A DNA stretch of 64,000 nucleotides from Rhytidiadelphus loreus (Eukaryota; Streptophyta; Bryopsida; Hypnales; Hylocomiaceae), in assembly GCA_947034895.1 (NCBI GenBank), contig OX344763.1:6946501-7010500 (forward strand), given 5' to 3'. The position numbers were made by a program, and so were the translations under genes. This document shows, in pieces, positions 1-13,589 of the stretch. Within the stretch, counting starts at the first letter, position 1. Every line of letters starts with the position of its first letter. Below the pieces are notes generated by a model. That model did not search any database. It saw only the letters and a program-made list of their open reading frames with translations, and was not told where the DNA came from.

Positions 1-271
1 TTGTTTTAGGGCAATTGAATCTTGGTGAGCATTATTCATCAAGGTCAAGTTCATATATTTCTTCTTAAAGAGATAAACCAAGTGTAAGTAGTTTTACTCT
101 TCCGCATCAACATTAAGAGATTTTTGGTCTTTCTATTTTCAGTTGTAGTTTCTTTGTTATTTTTAAGAGAACCGACTACATGGATGTGAGTCAAATTAGT
201 GCCACATTGTCTTGTGCACATGTCTCTACCACATATTTTCCATGTTTCATTTTTACTTGTTTATGTTGAAA

Positions 272-1136
272 ACATTACATATAGGAAACTGTTGGATGGG
301 GTTTGGTTCAGTTCCTATTATCTCAATTTCTGGCTTGATTTTTTAAAACTCTTTTTCACTGGAGGAAAACATATTAACTTTTGGAGAATATAATTTCTAT
401 TTAAATTCATGCCTGGGAACAAAAGTTATGCTACACAAAGCTCAAAATAGTCAAGCTTGGATAGCAAAAGAAAGCACAAAAGTATTGAAATAAAAATAAT
501 TTTAAAAGATAATTTCTTTGGGATTATATTTTTCTATATATGAAATGATTGATTCATTTCATTTGGATTAGTATCATGAAAGTTAATTATAACAATGAAA
601 AGATTGATTCATTTCATTTGTGAGTAATTATTGCATTTTCTTGGGAAAATAATGTATTGGATCTATTTTTGAACTGAACTCAAGTTTTCCAAAAATAAAT
701 AATAATTTCCAGAAAAAAAATTGTGCAAAAGTTTAGTTTTATTGTTAAAAAAACAATATTACCATCAATTTTTTTGAAGAATGGAAATCAAGTTTTTCTT
801 TAGAATTTTTTTCCTTAAATTCTCTATTCAATTCTTCAACAAAAAAATTTGCTTCAAAATTTGTAGTACAAAAATTTACATTAAGAAGATTCAAAGTCTT
901 ATAATCTAGTATAAACAAGGTGCAAAAAATCTTGTTTTTTTTACTATAAAAGTAAATATCTTGCAATCTATTGGCTCAAAGTTTTCAAAATTTCTTCCAC
1001 ACATTTTTGTACAATTCTCGTAGAAGATCCTATGGTTGAATACGCAAGACATAAAAGATTTAGAAATTTTACTTTTGCATTGGAAATGATAGTTCTGAGT
1101 GTTTTTTGGCCCAAAAATGGCCCTGGAACTTAGGGG
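272..1136 (+). mobile_element. Degraded TTAA-family non-autonomous element
   Basis: This stretch is collinear with the element at 40277-41202. Shared blocks include the gggaacaaaagttatgc segment near 415 and the right end near 1120-1136, which reads ccaaaaatggccctgg and then CTTAGGGG. The right end is followed by ATTAA, that is one extra A before TTAA. The left terminus near 272 is too eroded to show a clean inverted repeat. There is no coding capacity. It is probably an old copy of the piggyBac-like family described at 40277 and 58497. Confidence 0.5.
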
Positions 1137-3647
1137 ATTAAAGATATGGGGTTATTTTTTTTCCATTAATAATTATAGGTTGAATTTCTATAATTTTCAC
1201 ACAAAAGAATGTTGAAATATTTGTAATAGTGCATGGTAATTTTTACACAATAACATTTCAATTGTAAATTTAAATGTTTGGTTGGACATCATTGGTAGTG
1301 CGGAGAGGCTCAACACAATCCTAGTTAATAAACTACATGAATTTTCAAAGTGAATACGTAGAAATGTTGATGATTTGTGTTGAAATGTTGTATTGATGTC
1401 ATGTTGAAAGTAAGTGTATTCAAATGCAATCTATGCTTTAAAACTCTCATAATTAGCCTTATTAAAACATTTTCTTAGCAATAAATTACAATAAAAAAAC
1501 AAATTCATAAAAAGAAATTGAGCCTCAAATAACTCTTCAACTCGTAAAGGTCAAATTTATTTTTATTAGAATAATGCACTTGTGGGTGAAGGAATACACA
1601 AATTAATTTGAAGAAGCACCACTCATGTGGCTTCATTTCATGACTTTAGTAGTTTAGCCTCAAAATTTTGTGGCCAAGTCATGTCTACTTATCAAATATT
1701 GTGTGGCTTTGATCTAAAGGTTGTCACTAGAATAAATTTAAAAAAATTATAGTTTGTTAGTTTAGGATTAATTTGTAAACTAATTAATTTGATAATTTTT
1801 AAAATTACAAATGTTTAAATTGCAAATACATTATATTTTTAAATCTAAAATTAATTGAAATGAAAAAAAAAATTAACAAAATTTTCAATAATGCAAAGGA
1901 TAATCTCAAACTTGAAAGGCCATGAAAATAACATGTTTATATAATAGTAGGATTTGTATTTTTTCAATATTAGGGCTTGGTTACTCACTTGCTCTTTTGC
2001 TATTAATTTTCACCAAATGTAAATTTTGAATTTTGAATTTTTGAATAATTGAAATTTTGAAATCTACATATTTCAGTATTTTCAATCTAAAATAATAATA
2101 ATTTTTAATTTTTAATTAAAAAATTATAATTAATGTATTAAAAAAATTAGTTATTATCCTAAAGGTCATCAATGAAATCATTCGAAGTGTACATAAAAGA
2201 ATTTGTAGATGACATAGGGTTAGAGAGTGGGGTTTGTATATGAATTTGGATTTTGTGTATTTATGAAAAAAAGGTAGGTATGATTATAAGGCATGATAAT
2301 ATATTGACAAAATGAGAATTTTTTACAAAAATCAATTACAGTGTAAAATAAACTACAGTGATAGAGGAAACTAAGTACAATTTTGAAACGTTTTCATTCA
2401 AACAACCATACCATAAGCATCAATGGACAAAGTCCAAAAGTAGATACACGAAAGTTGTAGTGTGCAACATACTAAGTTAGAACTTGTCTGATGTTTGTAT
2501 CATTGATGAGGTTTCCTCACACATGAATTTTTTTGACATGATTTTTGGTGATTTTCATTGCTCTTATAGTGCTTCATTATCTTTACTCTCCCTTTGTTCA
2601 ACTAGCAGAGGCATCATGACATTATGAAACAAGTTAAAACATTCCCTACAACAATGTTCCATAAGAGTTTAAGTGCTACCAACTAATTTCCTCCCATTCC
2701 TATATTGAACTATTTATTCAAGTGCGGAGATTGATTATTTTCTCTATTTTTACTCAAAATAAAAATTGTATAGATTTTTTCATTAGGTTCTTGCCAATGT
2801 TTTCAAATTGCAACCGTTTTTTTCCCCAATTCTATTGACTAACTTTGAACTAGCCATTGGTTCTTCCCAGCCCCTATTGTACAATAAATGTCTAGTGATA
2901 GAATACTTTGCTTCTATCATACCTACATTTGCAAATAGAAGATTACCCTATCTTGACCTCACTCTCCACTAAAAAGTACCTCTTGGCATAGGTCAACCCT
3001 TGTCCATGAACTTGAACTATAAAATGTTTTGTAATTTTCATTTATGATTGAGAGAATTTTTTTATATTTATTTTTTAGAAATGAATTTACATGTCTTCTA
3101 TAAGTCATAGTATTCTTAGACTTTATTGTAAAAATTTGGAATTATTGTGAACTTTTGAAGAAAAAGTGAAGAAAATTCACATCAAATACAAAATTTATTT
3201 CAAAGAATCCAAAAAAATTCTTTACTAATATATATAGTAGTGTAGGGCATCATGTTATAATTCAAATTTTTGTATCTTCTATAATTAGAAAATTAATAGA
3301 CCATGATTATATACCCAAAGTTCTATTTATTTATTTATTTTTAATATTTCAAGTTGCAATAGAAATGAGATGAGATAAACTTTGTTTCATTATTTGGGAT
3401 CAAATTCAAAAAGCATCATTTTAAATATAAATTCAAGTCAAAAGTAATAAACTTGAAGTGCCCAAAATACATGACTAGTGGATTACACTCTTCTTCTATA
3501 GAAAAGTCAACAATAGTACTACAAAGGAATTTTGAAAATCATTGTGGTAAATGCATTCAAGAAACTATTAAAAAAAATAGAACAAAAAATTATTTTTCAA
3601 TATTCTCTATCCTCAATCTAGAAGTCATCTAAATAACACAAATTGGT

Positions 3648-4000
3648 CTTGGTGTCATTTCAAGGTTAATGATGTTATGACAATGGCCTTATCTTCATTC
3701 ACACCACTTTACTCTCATCGTCTTTTGAATGACATTTTAGAATACTAAGCTCACATGAAATAGCTACAACGGATTTTGAAGATGACATGAATGAGGAGTC
3801 TCATCATTTAAAAGGATACCCAAAGGACATTGTGTAGCCTTGGTATCATTTCAAGGTTGATGATATTATGACACTGGTCATGTTTTCACTAATACTCCTT
3901 TATTGTCAACATCTCTTTAATGACATTTTAGAATATTTAGCACACCTATATAAAAATGACAATCAATTTTGAGGATAACGTGAATGAAGAGTCTATTCAT
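3648..4000. repeat. 190-bp direct tandem duplication
   Basis: Two diverged copies with a period of about 190 bp start with cttggtgtcatttcaaggtt at 3648 and cttggtatcatttcaaggtt at 3838. Both carry the later block aatgacattttagaatac or a close variant. Neither copy has a usable reading frame. Confidence 0.6.
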
Positions 4001-4938
4001 TTCAAGTTCCACGTGACATCTAGAAGGTCTTATGAGTGAAACCAAAATACATATTTCTAAGAAAATGGACACTAGCTTCCTACATTATCAATGATTATAT
4101 TACGCTTGTTATTTGAGGGGACAATAAGTTCTGAAGTTGTAAAAAATTTCAATGTCCAAGCTCCATTTGGTTACTAAAACTATATAGAATTTTAATTTTA
4201 ATTTTTTTTTACAAGTCAAATCACATGTTTTTTTTATAAGAGTAGACTTTCATGTCAAGTTGAAATTTGAAAATCAATTTTCTAATTTTCTAAAATCAAA
4301 ATTGCTTTTGCTAACTTAAGCAAGTAGGGAAGAACTACATTATTTTTAGGAATATTGTAGCTTTGTCTTCTTATCAAACTAAAATCAATCAAAAAGTTCA
4401 AGGTTCAATATCAAAATTATTTTTTTTGATGTCAAAAAGTTGCCTCTCCCACTTTTCATGGCACTAGCTCTTCCTAAAAATTTGACAACCAACAATTCTA
4501 ATTTTCCTCTTGCAAACATTACATACTTCTATGTAGAATTTTTGAAAATCATTTGTCTTTTCTACCAAGTTGGGCTGAAAATTTGTAAGTCTTATACAAT
4601 GACTACAAAAAACGAATCTATGTTGTATTCAATTTCAGTCTGTATGCCATATGTTGAAAAGGAGTGAACAAAATCCAAATGAGCAAACACAAATATTGTA
4701 GTGTCTTTTGTGCACTACAATTCTAAAAAAAACATGAAGCAAAAATCAATTACAGCTTGAAAGTAAATGAATTCCAAAGTTGACTATCCCATAGACTCAG
4801 TTATTGAGGCGGGTTTCATAATCACTCTAAAAATCGCCTATACTTTTTTTTTGAGCCTTGATGACTTGAATATTTTACTACATGTTGTGCACCATTTAAG
4901 ACCCACCCCCATTGGTATTGTAAAAGATTGACGTACGT

Positions 4939-5052
4939 ATGCTTCAAAAGAATTATATATATAGAAAAATGTTGATATGCTTCAAAAGAATTATATATAT
5001 AGAAAAATGTTGATATGCTTCAAAAGAATTATATATATAGAAAAATGTTGAT
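4939..5052. repeat. Perfect 3 x 38-bp tandem repeat
   Basis: Three identical 38-bp units run back to back (4939-4976, 4977-5014, 5015-5052). Each starts ATGCTTCAAAAGAATT, contains a short (AT)n run and ends ATGTTGAT. Perfect identity means a recent expansion or active homogenisation. A polymorphic copy number is likely. Confidence 0.9.
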
Positions 5053-5991
5053 AATTTTCATGTGAATGGAATTTGAAGATTTTTTATGAACCAAAGACTT
5101 GAGGTGTCATTTACAATCATACATGATCTATAGGTTGCAATTTGAATTGTTGTTACATCTACTTTGAGTAGATTTGGAAATATTTGTCGTAATATACAAT
5201 TAACACAAATCATTCTAATTTGTATTAAGCAACCAAAACAATTACTTTCACCACAATCTTTTTGATTCTAACATATAGGTTCAAAAGGGTTGTATATAGT
5301 ATACCGGTTTAGATTGTAGGTAATTTAATATAGTACGACAACAATTTACCAATACCAATTCACCCTGGCCAGTGAAGAAGGTGTGACTACCCCTAATGTG
5401 AAGAATTCATCTTAATTTGTTTTCTATTGCATATTCATGATGCAATGTAAAGTGAGTTTTTTTTAAGAGTAGCCAATTTCCAAGCAATACGACTGCGATG
5501 TATTGCGTGTCAAGTGTCCAAAAAACAGCCGAATCATGGCCAGAAGGAGTTTTTTTTCAAATCCCCTTTTATTAAAATGAGCCGAGTCTATTTCTCTTCA
5601 GAAGATACTTGCAACAAATAGACTAACAACATTTCCTTGACACTCAAGGGGAGAAGTGAGAGACCATCAGTGGACGTGATATGTGTTAACTTCACATCAC
5701 TGACACCTGTAGGAAATTTGTAAGCATTTCCTTTTCACTTCGCCCCTGTAAAATAACCTCCGTGTGGACTGTCAGGAGTCACAAAAAAGACGTAAAGCCC
5801 AATCTTCAGCTCAAACTACTCCTGCAAAGTAACTGGTCAGCTGGCTCAATGGAGACCTAGCACCCACTCTCGATCTTGTGGGGGAAGAATAATGATGATA
5901 TCTGTACAGAATTTTCGATGGTTTCGATCTAGCTCTAAAATACGAACACAATCATGATAGAATGAAGCTCGCGCGCGCTGCTTGGGCTCCA

Positions 5992-7078
5992 TCAGTGTGC
6001 GAACACATTCGTGCCCGTACCCTCTCGGTGGAAATGAGGCATTGGGACACAACAACCTGCAGGAGCACAAGACAACTCGTCGTCGGCCATGCCAATCGCT
6101 GCATTTTCTTGTTCGTCATAGCGTGCTTCCGAGAGCACCGGCTCATGTGTCACGCCGCCCATCTTCAGTGTGAAGTTGAGCACTCCTTGTTCACGTCCCG
6201 ACGGTCTTTTCACCTGCTCAAACAATTGCACCACTGGTATCAGCACATGGATGTGATTCAAACAGTCACCTGCCCTACTTTTGGTGGACAAGTACATGAG
6301 AAAGGACACCCTCTAAGTGTCGATCACGACTTATTTCTACCTCATAGCGCACCAAAATCTTGACATGGCCCTAAAAACGGATGAAAATGGAAAATATGAA
6401 AGTCAATTACGTGACATGACATTCATGACATTCGTCATGGTCGCCATTTTTAATGGATTAACCACAAAATTATTCAACCAGAGCTACACATTGTTGTCAG
6501 TTTGGACATCTACAGGTACATTCGTCATAATGCCAATCCAGCCATAAGCAAAAATACTAGAAAAAAACAATGCCACCCACTAACAACATGAATAACCAAA
6601 ACGTAGCCCTACCCTACACAATTTCAAAATGAGAGACTGTGAAAAGAGTCTCAGAAAACAGTGATTTCTCGCACAGAATTGATTGACAGAGAAAGAGCGT
6701 AACAGGCACGAGACATACCGGGAGGTTGAGGACCACGGGCTCGCTAGGTTCCTTGATGGCGGCAATGTTGCGGGGCAAGTCGGCTAGCGGCAAGGCCAGG
6801 GATCCGATGAGTCGGTTAGACGTCGACGCGGCGTCGTGCAGCTCGAAGTAGACCACGGCTTCGTCGGGATGCACGAGCGCGGCCTCGTCGCCATATACCA
6901 TCAGCTTAGCATTCCAACTCGGGTTGGTGCTCCCTTTCTCGTCCACGGGGCTGTAAGCTTTCATGTCATGGTGAATCCACGCCACCACGTAAGGACTCAT
7001 CTTGCCGCCGAAGATCCTCACGTCTCGCAAATCCGATGCCGAGAACACGTTCAATTCAATCTCACGATACGCAGCCAT
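5992..7078 (-). CDS. C2-domain protein, SRC2-like (two exons)
   Basis: This gene encodes a small membrane- or calcium-associated C2 protein of the plant SRC2 type. The coding exons are 6719-7078 and 5992-6213. The intron has donor CCG|GTATGT and acceptor GAGCAG|GTG and is phase 0, giving 193 residues. Residues 1-118 form the C2 domain: start MAAYREIELNVFSASDLRD, core strand SPYVVAWI (28-35), the plant signature STNPSWNAKL (50-59) and the late strand NRLIGSLALPL (88-98). The exon junction restores LNLP-VKRPSGREQGVLNF; an RPSGxxQGxLNF block straight after C2 is typical of SRC2-like proteins. The tail (about 50 residues) is acidic, then Cys/Pro/His-rich, with no transmembrane segment. In this family C2 binds phospholipid and acts in stress or cold responses; that role is carried over from family knowledge. 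The exons are much GC-richer than their flanks. On the minus strand an AATAAA-like signal lies near 5570, so the 3' UTR probably runs to about 5560. The start is the first ATG of the exon and fits the family N-terminus. Confidence 0.85.
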
Positions 7079-8091
7079 CGCTTTGCTAATTAAAATCCCA
7101 GTCGATCAAAGCGACGCCCAAACCCAAAACTCCAAAAGCAGATGCAGTCCAAAAGCTCCAACAACAGCTAGATGTAGTCCAAAAGCACCAACTTGTTCAC
7201 TACGGCAAAATTCCTTGCAAGCAACGCAATTGCAACCCAAGACTGAATTCCCAGGTGTGAGCTTACAATGATCCGATCAACGAGTGAAAATTTCTTCAGC
7301 TGTGAAGGAAGGATGCTTTATAGAGGAATGTCAGGAAGCTGGCGAGCTCGACTTGACTGTTCCAAAGAGAGTAGGTAGCATGAAGGATCGCCGCCATGGC
7401 ACTCCAGGACTGGAAGCAGCCATTGCCCCTTCATGCCCCCACCAGCCTTCCAGAACACATCCAAAGGTGGGCGACGTGGCTGGTGGTGCACGCCAGTCAA
7501 CCCACACGGCATCGGATGCTTTCGACACAAGACTCCGCCTTAGCAAACCGCCTTTCCACGTGTGCGGCGGTGTGTGGCCCTACACCTGTTTCTATTCAGA
7601 CGTGGAAAACGGAGGGCTCTGCTGATTCAGACGTGGCACGCTGAGCTGGGCTGACTCCTTGCATCCGCAATCAGTCAGTCAGTCGGTCTGGACTCTGGAG
7701 TCGGTTTTTTGTGGGACTGATTTTTTGGGTTCCAGAAACGTGGACATTAAGTTATATTCCACTTTTTGAAACTATCCCTGACAAGAGTGACTGAGCGGAG
7801 GGAACCAATGAACTTGGGACCATCCCATGCATGCCACCCAACTTATACGGAGTACCAAGTTTTACTTGACTGCACGTTGAATACTCATTTTTACGTGACA
7901 AAGAATCTTTCTATGTAGGATAGAAGTGCAACTATTCATCCTCATAATTTTGTGTGAAAAGGGAAGATCTTTTGCAGTAGTTTGACTTCCAATGAGAGCT
8001 TTGGGATTCTCTTTTGAGCCAATGATTCGCACAGTACCAAAAGGGATGATTTCCACAATCACTAGCCCATCCTTTGAGGGTTAACTTACAC
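7079..8091. other. Upstream region of the C2 gene, no supported gene
   Basis: A moderately GC-rich block (about 7100-7700) lies directly upstream of the minus-strand C2 gene and probably holds its leader and promoter. Several overlapping frames are open here on both strands (for example 7284-7625 +), which is what a stop-poor GC-rich sequence produces; none contains a recognisable domain. A short (CAGT)n run, cagtcagtcagtcggt, lies near 7670. Beyond 7750 the sequence is AT-rich with nothing recognisable. Confidence 0.45.
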
Positions 8092-8095
8092 TTAA

Positions 8096-8336
8096 CCCCT
8101 GAGCGCCCAAGAGGCCAAAATCTGGCCTCTCTATTTTGAAAAACGTTCTTGTTTGACCATCATAATCTTTTGAGTAGTACGGTCAAAGGACAAGTCCTTT
8201 TCTCCACACCTTTAGGTCTCTCTTGAATATCAATCGGTACAGTTGGATTATGTGGATCTCTTCTTAGAAGAGAGCTTGAGTGGATTGAAGTGGAAAAGGT
8301 ATGGATTTCAGTGAATTTGCTCTGGGCGCTCAGGGG
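8096..8336. mobile_element. 241-bp TTAA-flanked MITE (CCCCTGAGCGCCC ends)
   Basis: This is a short non-autonomous DNA transposon. It begins CCCCTGAGCGCCCA and ends with the exact reverse complement, a 14-bp perfect terminal inverted repeat. TTAA lies immediately outside both ends (8092-8095 and 8337-8340). A TTAA duplication with ends beginning CCC is the signature of piggyBac-type transposases. No reading frame is present inside. The left subterminal stretch carries a small palindrome, GAGGCCaaaatctGGCCTC. Confidence 0.8.
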
Positions 8337-8341
8337 TTAAC

Positions 8342-11300
8342 ATGCTAACATTATATTAGGGGAGTCACTGCTATACAAAGATATTCTTCCCCATTCTCCA
8401 AAGCTCCATTCTCTAAGACTAGAGTACTCGTATTTATATTAACAAATCAAGAAGTGCAATGGAGCAATTTGCAATGATCACCTTGTTCCCAATATTTGGG
8501 TGCAACCACATCATTTGCTTGGATGAGCCAATGAAAGTGTTTTCCCATAAGTGTATTTAGGTTTCATCAACTTTAGAGAATTTGTAATCATGCATTGGTT
8601 GAGTAAAGGAACTTCACCAAGTTTTGAGAACTTAGTGACAAGGCTCTCTCCTTGCTTGACACATCTAAATATTGAACTAGTTGGAGGAGCTAGGGCAGAG
8701 TCAAGAGACCTTCAACGATGATTCTTCCTATTATTCAGCAATGATAATAGGTGGATTTGAGATTCTAAGAGGGTAATTTTTACCAAAAAAGAGTAGACTA
8801 TGCATCACTAGGAGAATGAACTTGATCCTCACTACACATTATATAGTCATAGTGACCGAATGACAAAATGTAATGACCTTAGTTACATACTCCAAACTCT
8901 CTACCCTTGTTGTTGAAAAGTCATAAAATCCACAAAGTTTCATGCTTGCCGCTTCTAATATGCTATACATTTGTTCCTAATACATTGATAAAATCTACTT
9001 GTTGGATCTTTTTCAAAAATCAAACCTCTTATAGTGTATGTACTTGTTGGCTCCAATGACAAGACTTTGCATTGACAAAAGTTAAATGTAAAGGAGTTTG
9101 AATAGGACCTTCCTAAAGTAACTTGACACAATGCATGATAGCAAATAGATAATTTGTTCAATTTAATGAGTGATTATATACAAGTTGAGATATAAGGAGT
9201 CGTTTAGCTTCACTATTTTGCTAGCTCTCTTGTACCGTTAATGAGATCCTAGTCCATTACAAGTACATGAATGAAGATAAATGTGACTCTTTAGGCTAAA
9301 ACTAGAGCCTTGCTTCAGCACTTGAAAAGAGATTCAATCATATAAGAACAAAGTCTCTTAGAATGTAGCTACTTGTTCACTAACATATAGAAAATAGTTG
9401 GAATAACCCATTTGTAGTTGGTGTTTGATGCTCTTTCATATGTAGATACTTGTCTAATATCATTCTTACTTTCTGATTTGTAACTCTTTGAATTCTTCTA
9501 ATTTTCAAGTATGTATTCTGTAACCAATTGCACTTGACAAAGCAAATTCAAGAAGTTAACTTTTAAAAAGGAACAATGAGTTTCAATCACTCTTGAATTT
9601 TTTTGGATACAAACTATGTTGCACTAAAGTATAGGAAAACTAATGGATTTAGATATGTTTTGGACAAGATTCACCTTACTAATACTAAGTTTGAACATGA
9701 CTTTAGTGTATTTTCCTCACTTTATGAAGCAAATCCTTTGGCCACCATTTCTAAAAATCATAGCCTCCACTTTCTACAAACTTCCTATTTCATATATGAA
9801 GATTACTTAACCTAGCTCAAATACTATATCCATCCAATTGTTTGGGTCTTAGTATTGTCTAGGCCAAAGATGAAGACCAATTCAACTTCAATTAATTTGT
9901 TTGCATGAAAAAATTCAAACCTAGTGTTTTTGATTAAAGTGATTACAACTAAAAGCATCTAAATAGTTATTTGAATATGGTTCCCATTACTAAATTATCT
10001 TAGTTTTGTTGGGACTTGTGGATAATTGAAAGAAGATTTCAAATTCTCTAAGGATGCATTTTTGGATACAATATAAATAAGTTGAATTTATACAATGCCA
10101 ATTATAAATGTATCCAATATCAAACTAATCTTTATTTTCAGAAGGTGTACATTTTAGAAGTTACCTCAATTGAATAGAAGTTATGTACAAGTTCAAAGAG
10201 ATGACAAGCTCAACACACAATGTTGATTCCTCCAACAAAGGTGAACGTAACTCAAGCTCAATTCCTATACATTGTTCTCCAAATTCACTTTTCCAACTAA
10301 GTTGTTTAAGTCTTACTTTGAATAGTTAATGTTGAACAAGGAACCATAGGGTAGAGAATGCAAAATCCGGTAGGAACCTAATCCCTTTCTTTTATTCACT
10401 AGAAGAAACCTATGTTTTCTGTGTTGTTTTAAAAGATGTAAAAGTGCGTTATTTTGAATTGAAGGCATGTCAACTCTAATGTCACCTAAAATCTGTCGAA
10501 AGCATCGTTTCTATGAACAGCTAAAATCTTCTAAAACACGCACTGATGTCTACATGTTTGATGAAAACGGCTGCAAATACCTTGTGTTTGTACCCTCCAA
10601 TCCACCACATTGATGTCACAGTAGCCACGCCATTTTTTTTTCATTTGGGCAATGTTCATTTAAAAAATAAATAAATAACCACTGTCAAAATGTGGCATGT
10701 GAGCATGTCATATGATTCACTAAAAATACGTGGCATTAATGATAATAAATTATTTAGAATTAAAATTTTTTAATTATACAAAATAATTATTTAAAAAAAG
10801 AAAAGAGAGAAAAAATCAGAAGACATTCTAAAATTCACAAATAATTCATGACCTACCATTTAAAGAACTTTTGATGGAGAAGTCAAGTAATTACATCATT
10901 GGTGCTTGTGAAAATCCGCATGTTTTTTCAAACATTCAATTTTGAACAAAAAAATTGTTTTACATATCCCATACGGGTTGCCTTACTTCCTACCAACCCA
11001 CTAGTATGAAACCTAAAGGACCAAGACTTCTTTAATGCTAATAAACACCCAAAATTGCCATCTATGCATAAAAGAGTAAAAAAAAGCTTAATTATTTCTT
11101 TTGCACATCTAACCTTAGTATCTTACACTTGATTAGTATGAGAATGTGTTGAAAAAATTTCAAAATTTTTGACCGCATACATTGCAAGATATCAGCGTTT
11201 AAAGTGAAAAAAACAAAATTTCAGCACATTACGGGACTAAATTATGTGACTTTGAATCTTCTTAAATTAAATTTTTTGCACTATAGAGTTTTGAGCTTCA

Positions 11301-13340
11301 AATCTTTATTGTGGAGAATTGAGTTGAGAGTCTAGGAAAAAAAGGGACTTCAAAAAAACTTAATTTATATTCTTTAAGAAATTATTAAGTAGAAATAGGT
11401 ACGTATGAGATGGAAGAAAAATCTAAATTATTAATATCCTTAAAATGGAATTATAACACAATGATTCCAATGGTGAGATTGTTTTAGCAAGAAAACTAAA
11501 CCATTTGGAACTTTTTTTTTGAACAATTGTTAAAATTGCATTCAAAAATGAATCTTGCAAGTTATTTTTTTCAAGAAGATGCTCTAATTGCCCAAAAAAC
11601 AAGATTGTCTATAACTTTCTCATAACAAATCCAAATGGAATAAATCAAAGCTTTCCATGTAGACAAAAACATAATCTATGAGAGAGAAAAAACTTAATTG
11701 GGAGACAAATTTTTACTAATGTTGGGGAAGGTGTGGGGATGTCAGAGCAAAAATAGGTGGATGACACAAGGAATCTGTATGTTTTTCCGGACATCAAATA
11801 AAACATCGTCATGTTTATTAAAATGTCTTAAAAAATATAGAAGTGCCACATATTGATAGTAATTTGATGTAACACATTTGTCTCTTGTCTATACAACACT
11901 ACCCTATATTGATCTCCCCAAAATCATGTCTACATGTGCATCCAAAAATGCTTAAGTGACAAAATAGTATCCTCTACCTTATTGCAAAACCCCTACAACA
12001 AGCTACTTCAATGTAACATGAAAGGGTCTTCATAAATCACAAACCCTACGAATCAATGCACTTCCTATTGACGTACACAACATCTACAAAAGCAACATAA
12101 ATCAATTATATATATGCACAACTATTCACTGAGCCAGCTCAACACCACACTTCCATCCTCATTCACAGTCTTTGAGGGATGCTGTGAGTGTTTCTAACTC
12201 CACCCTTAAGTCAAAAAGTTGCACACAAGTTCTAGCGGCATAAGTTAATACTTCAATTGGGTGGATTGTAAACTTAGTGTTCTTTGGCCTTCCAAGCAAT
12301 GGAAACTTTGTTATGTTGATTTTTACCTAATCTAAGTACTTCAAAACACTTTAATAGTTAAGAAATAAAGGCTGTTGAAGGTTAGTTAAATGCAATTAAA
12401 CTTCTATCTAAACTAAACTTCTACCTAAGCTAAATCGAAGAATACAATTTGCCCTTTCCGAAATGGTAAAGCAAGTTGGATTTTGATATTCCTAGTGAAA
12501 GTTATGCGTGGATGAAATTTGGCCCTAATTCTATCCTAAAAACTTCATCCGTCAACTAAAAATAGCAAAATAATGTGAATTAAATCTAAATTTCAGGGTT
12601 GAAAGGTTAATTAAGTTAACTAATGGAATTTTAAGAGAAAACCTAATTGTGACCTATTTTAGAAATTTTCATCCAAAATTAGGTCAAATCTTCATCCACA
12701 CTTTTATCCTTCCAAATTAAAGTAATTTTAAAAGTAAAAGGTGGATTTAAAATCCTCAAAAGATTCTCTAAAAGATTATGGTTTTAAAGATTCCCTAATT
12801 GTTCCTTGAGAATATTCCTAATTGTTCTCTAATTAATCCTAGTTCTAAGTTATTATTCTAAATTTAGTGATCTTCTAGGGTTTTATGGTTTTTATGGTTA
12901 AAATGATAAATTATCTTCCTATTAAGATAAAAAGTAAGAATTTAGGACTTTTAGGTGAAAACTTTTAAATGGATGAAAATTCCCTCTTGTTGGATGGAAT
13001 TCGTTCTTTTAATAATTTTCAAGAGAATAAGGAGATAAATTAAGTTTTGACTTTCCCTAATTATTCTAATATTTCTTAAGTTTCTAAATTAAGTTAGATT
13101 CCTTTTGAAATTTCTTTGGATGAAATCACTATTTCGTTTTCCAAATTAATTCAGAGTTAATCTAGTTATTACTTTCATGATCTTAGTTAAGTTTTTCAAA
13201 GGTTTTCTAACGATTCTAAAATTCTAATTAGCTATCAGATTCCTAATTGTTAATTTTGTTAAGTTAAGTTTTCTAGTCTAATTTTAAAAGAATGAAAGCA
13301 AAGGAAAAGACAAAAGACAAGTTTTGAAATTCATACCTTG
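8342..13340. other. AT-rich intergenic region
   Basis: No gene can be supported in 5 kb. Contents are a fragment of the 0.9-kb TTAA family in reverse orientation (about 11150-11700), a segment near 10900-10980 recurring inverted near 63240-63350, and a small inverted repeat at about 12508-12703 whose arms share GTGGATGAAxATTTG. From about 12300 onward the sequence is extremely AT-rich with repeated attcctaattgtt-like words. The frames at 8955-9161 (-) and 9603-9815 (+) have no recognisable domains. Confidence 0.5.
11150..11700 (-). mobile_element. Reverse-oriented fragment of the 0.9-kb TTAA family
   Basis: Read on the minus strand, this segment is collinear with the inside of the element at 40277-41202. 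Shared features are a cattctatttggattt-like block, a gggcaat block, the 'gcttgctaaaacaatctcac' stretch, a cttctacttaataat-like stretch and 'actctcaactcaattct'. Neither terminal CCCCTAAAG repeat was found, so it is an internal or eroded copy. Confidence 0.5.
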
Positions 13341-13589
13341 GTATTGAGGGCGGGTATATACACGGCCTGGGGCCGGATGGAAGGCCAGCCCGATTTGCCT
13401 CCAATCCGGCCCACAATCCGGCCCCAAATCACCACTCCGGCCCCAGATAATGTAAAGTGGTTGAGGCCAAATTCTGGGGCCGGATTGCAATTCATCACTC
13501 CGGCCCCAAGCAATGTAAAGCCCTTAGGGCCCGATTCTAAGGCCGAATTCTTGATTACTACACTCTTGAATTTTTGAAATGCTCAATTA

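Larger units (their letters stand above)
1..5480. other. AT-rich gene-poor region with repeats
   Basis: No gene can be supported. Reading frames are short and broken in both directions, and composition is strongly AT-rich with homopolymer runs. The recognisable content is a damaged TTAA-family element (about 272-1136), a 190-bp direct duplication (3648-4000) and a perfect 38-bp tandem repeat (4939-5052), each listed separately. The 75-codon frame at 4440-4667 has no recognisable domain and the same base composition as its flanks, so it is not called. Confidence 0.6.

Noticed and set aside
7284..7625. 113-codon plus-strand frame upstream of the C2 gene
   Set aside because: Overlapping open frames on both strands in a GC-rich block, with no domain, and in the position expected for the promoter and leader of the opposite-strand C2 gene.
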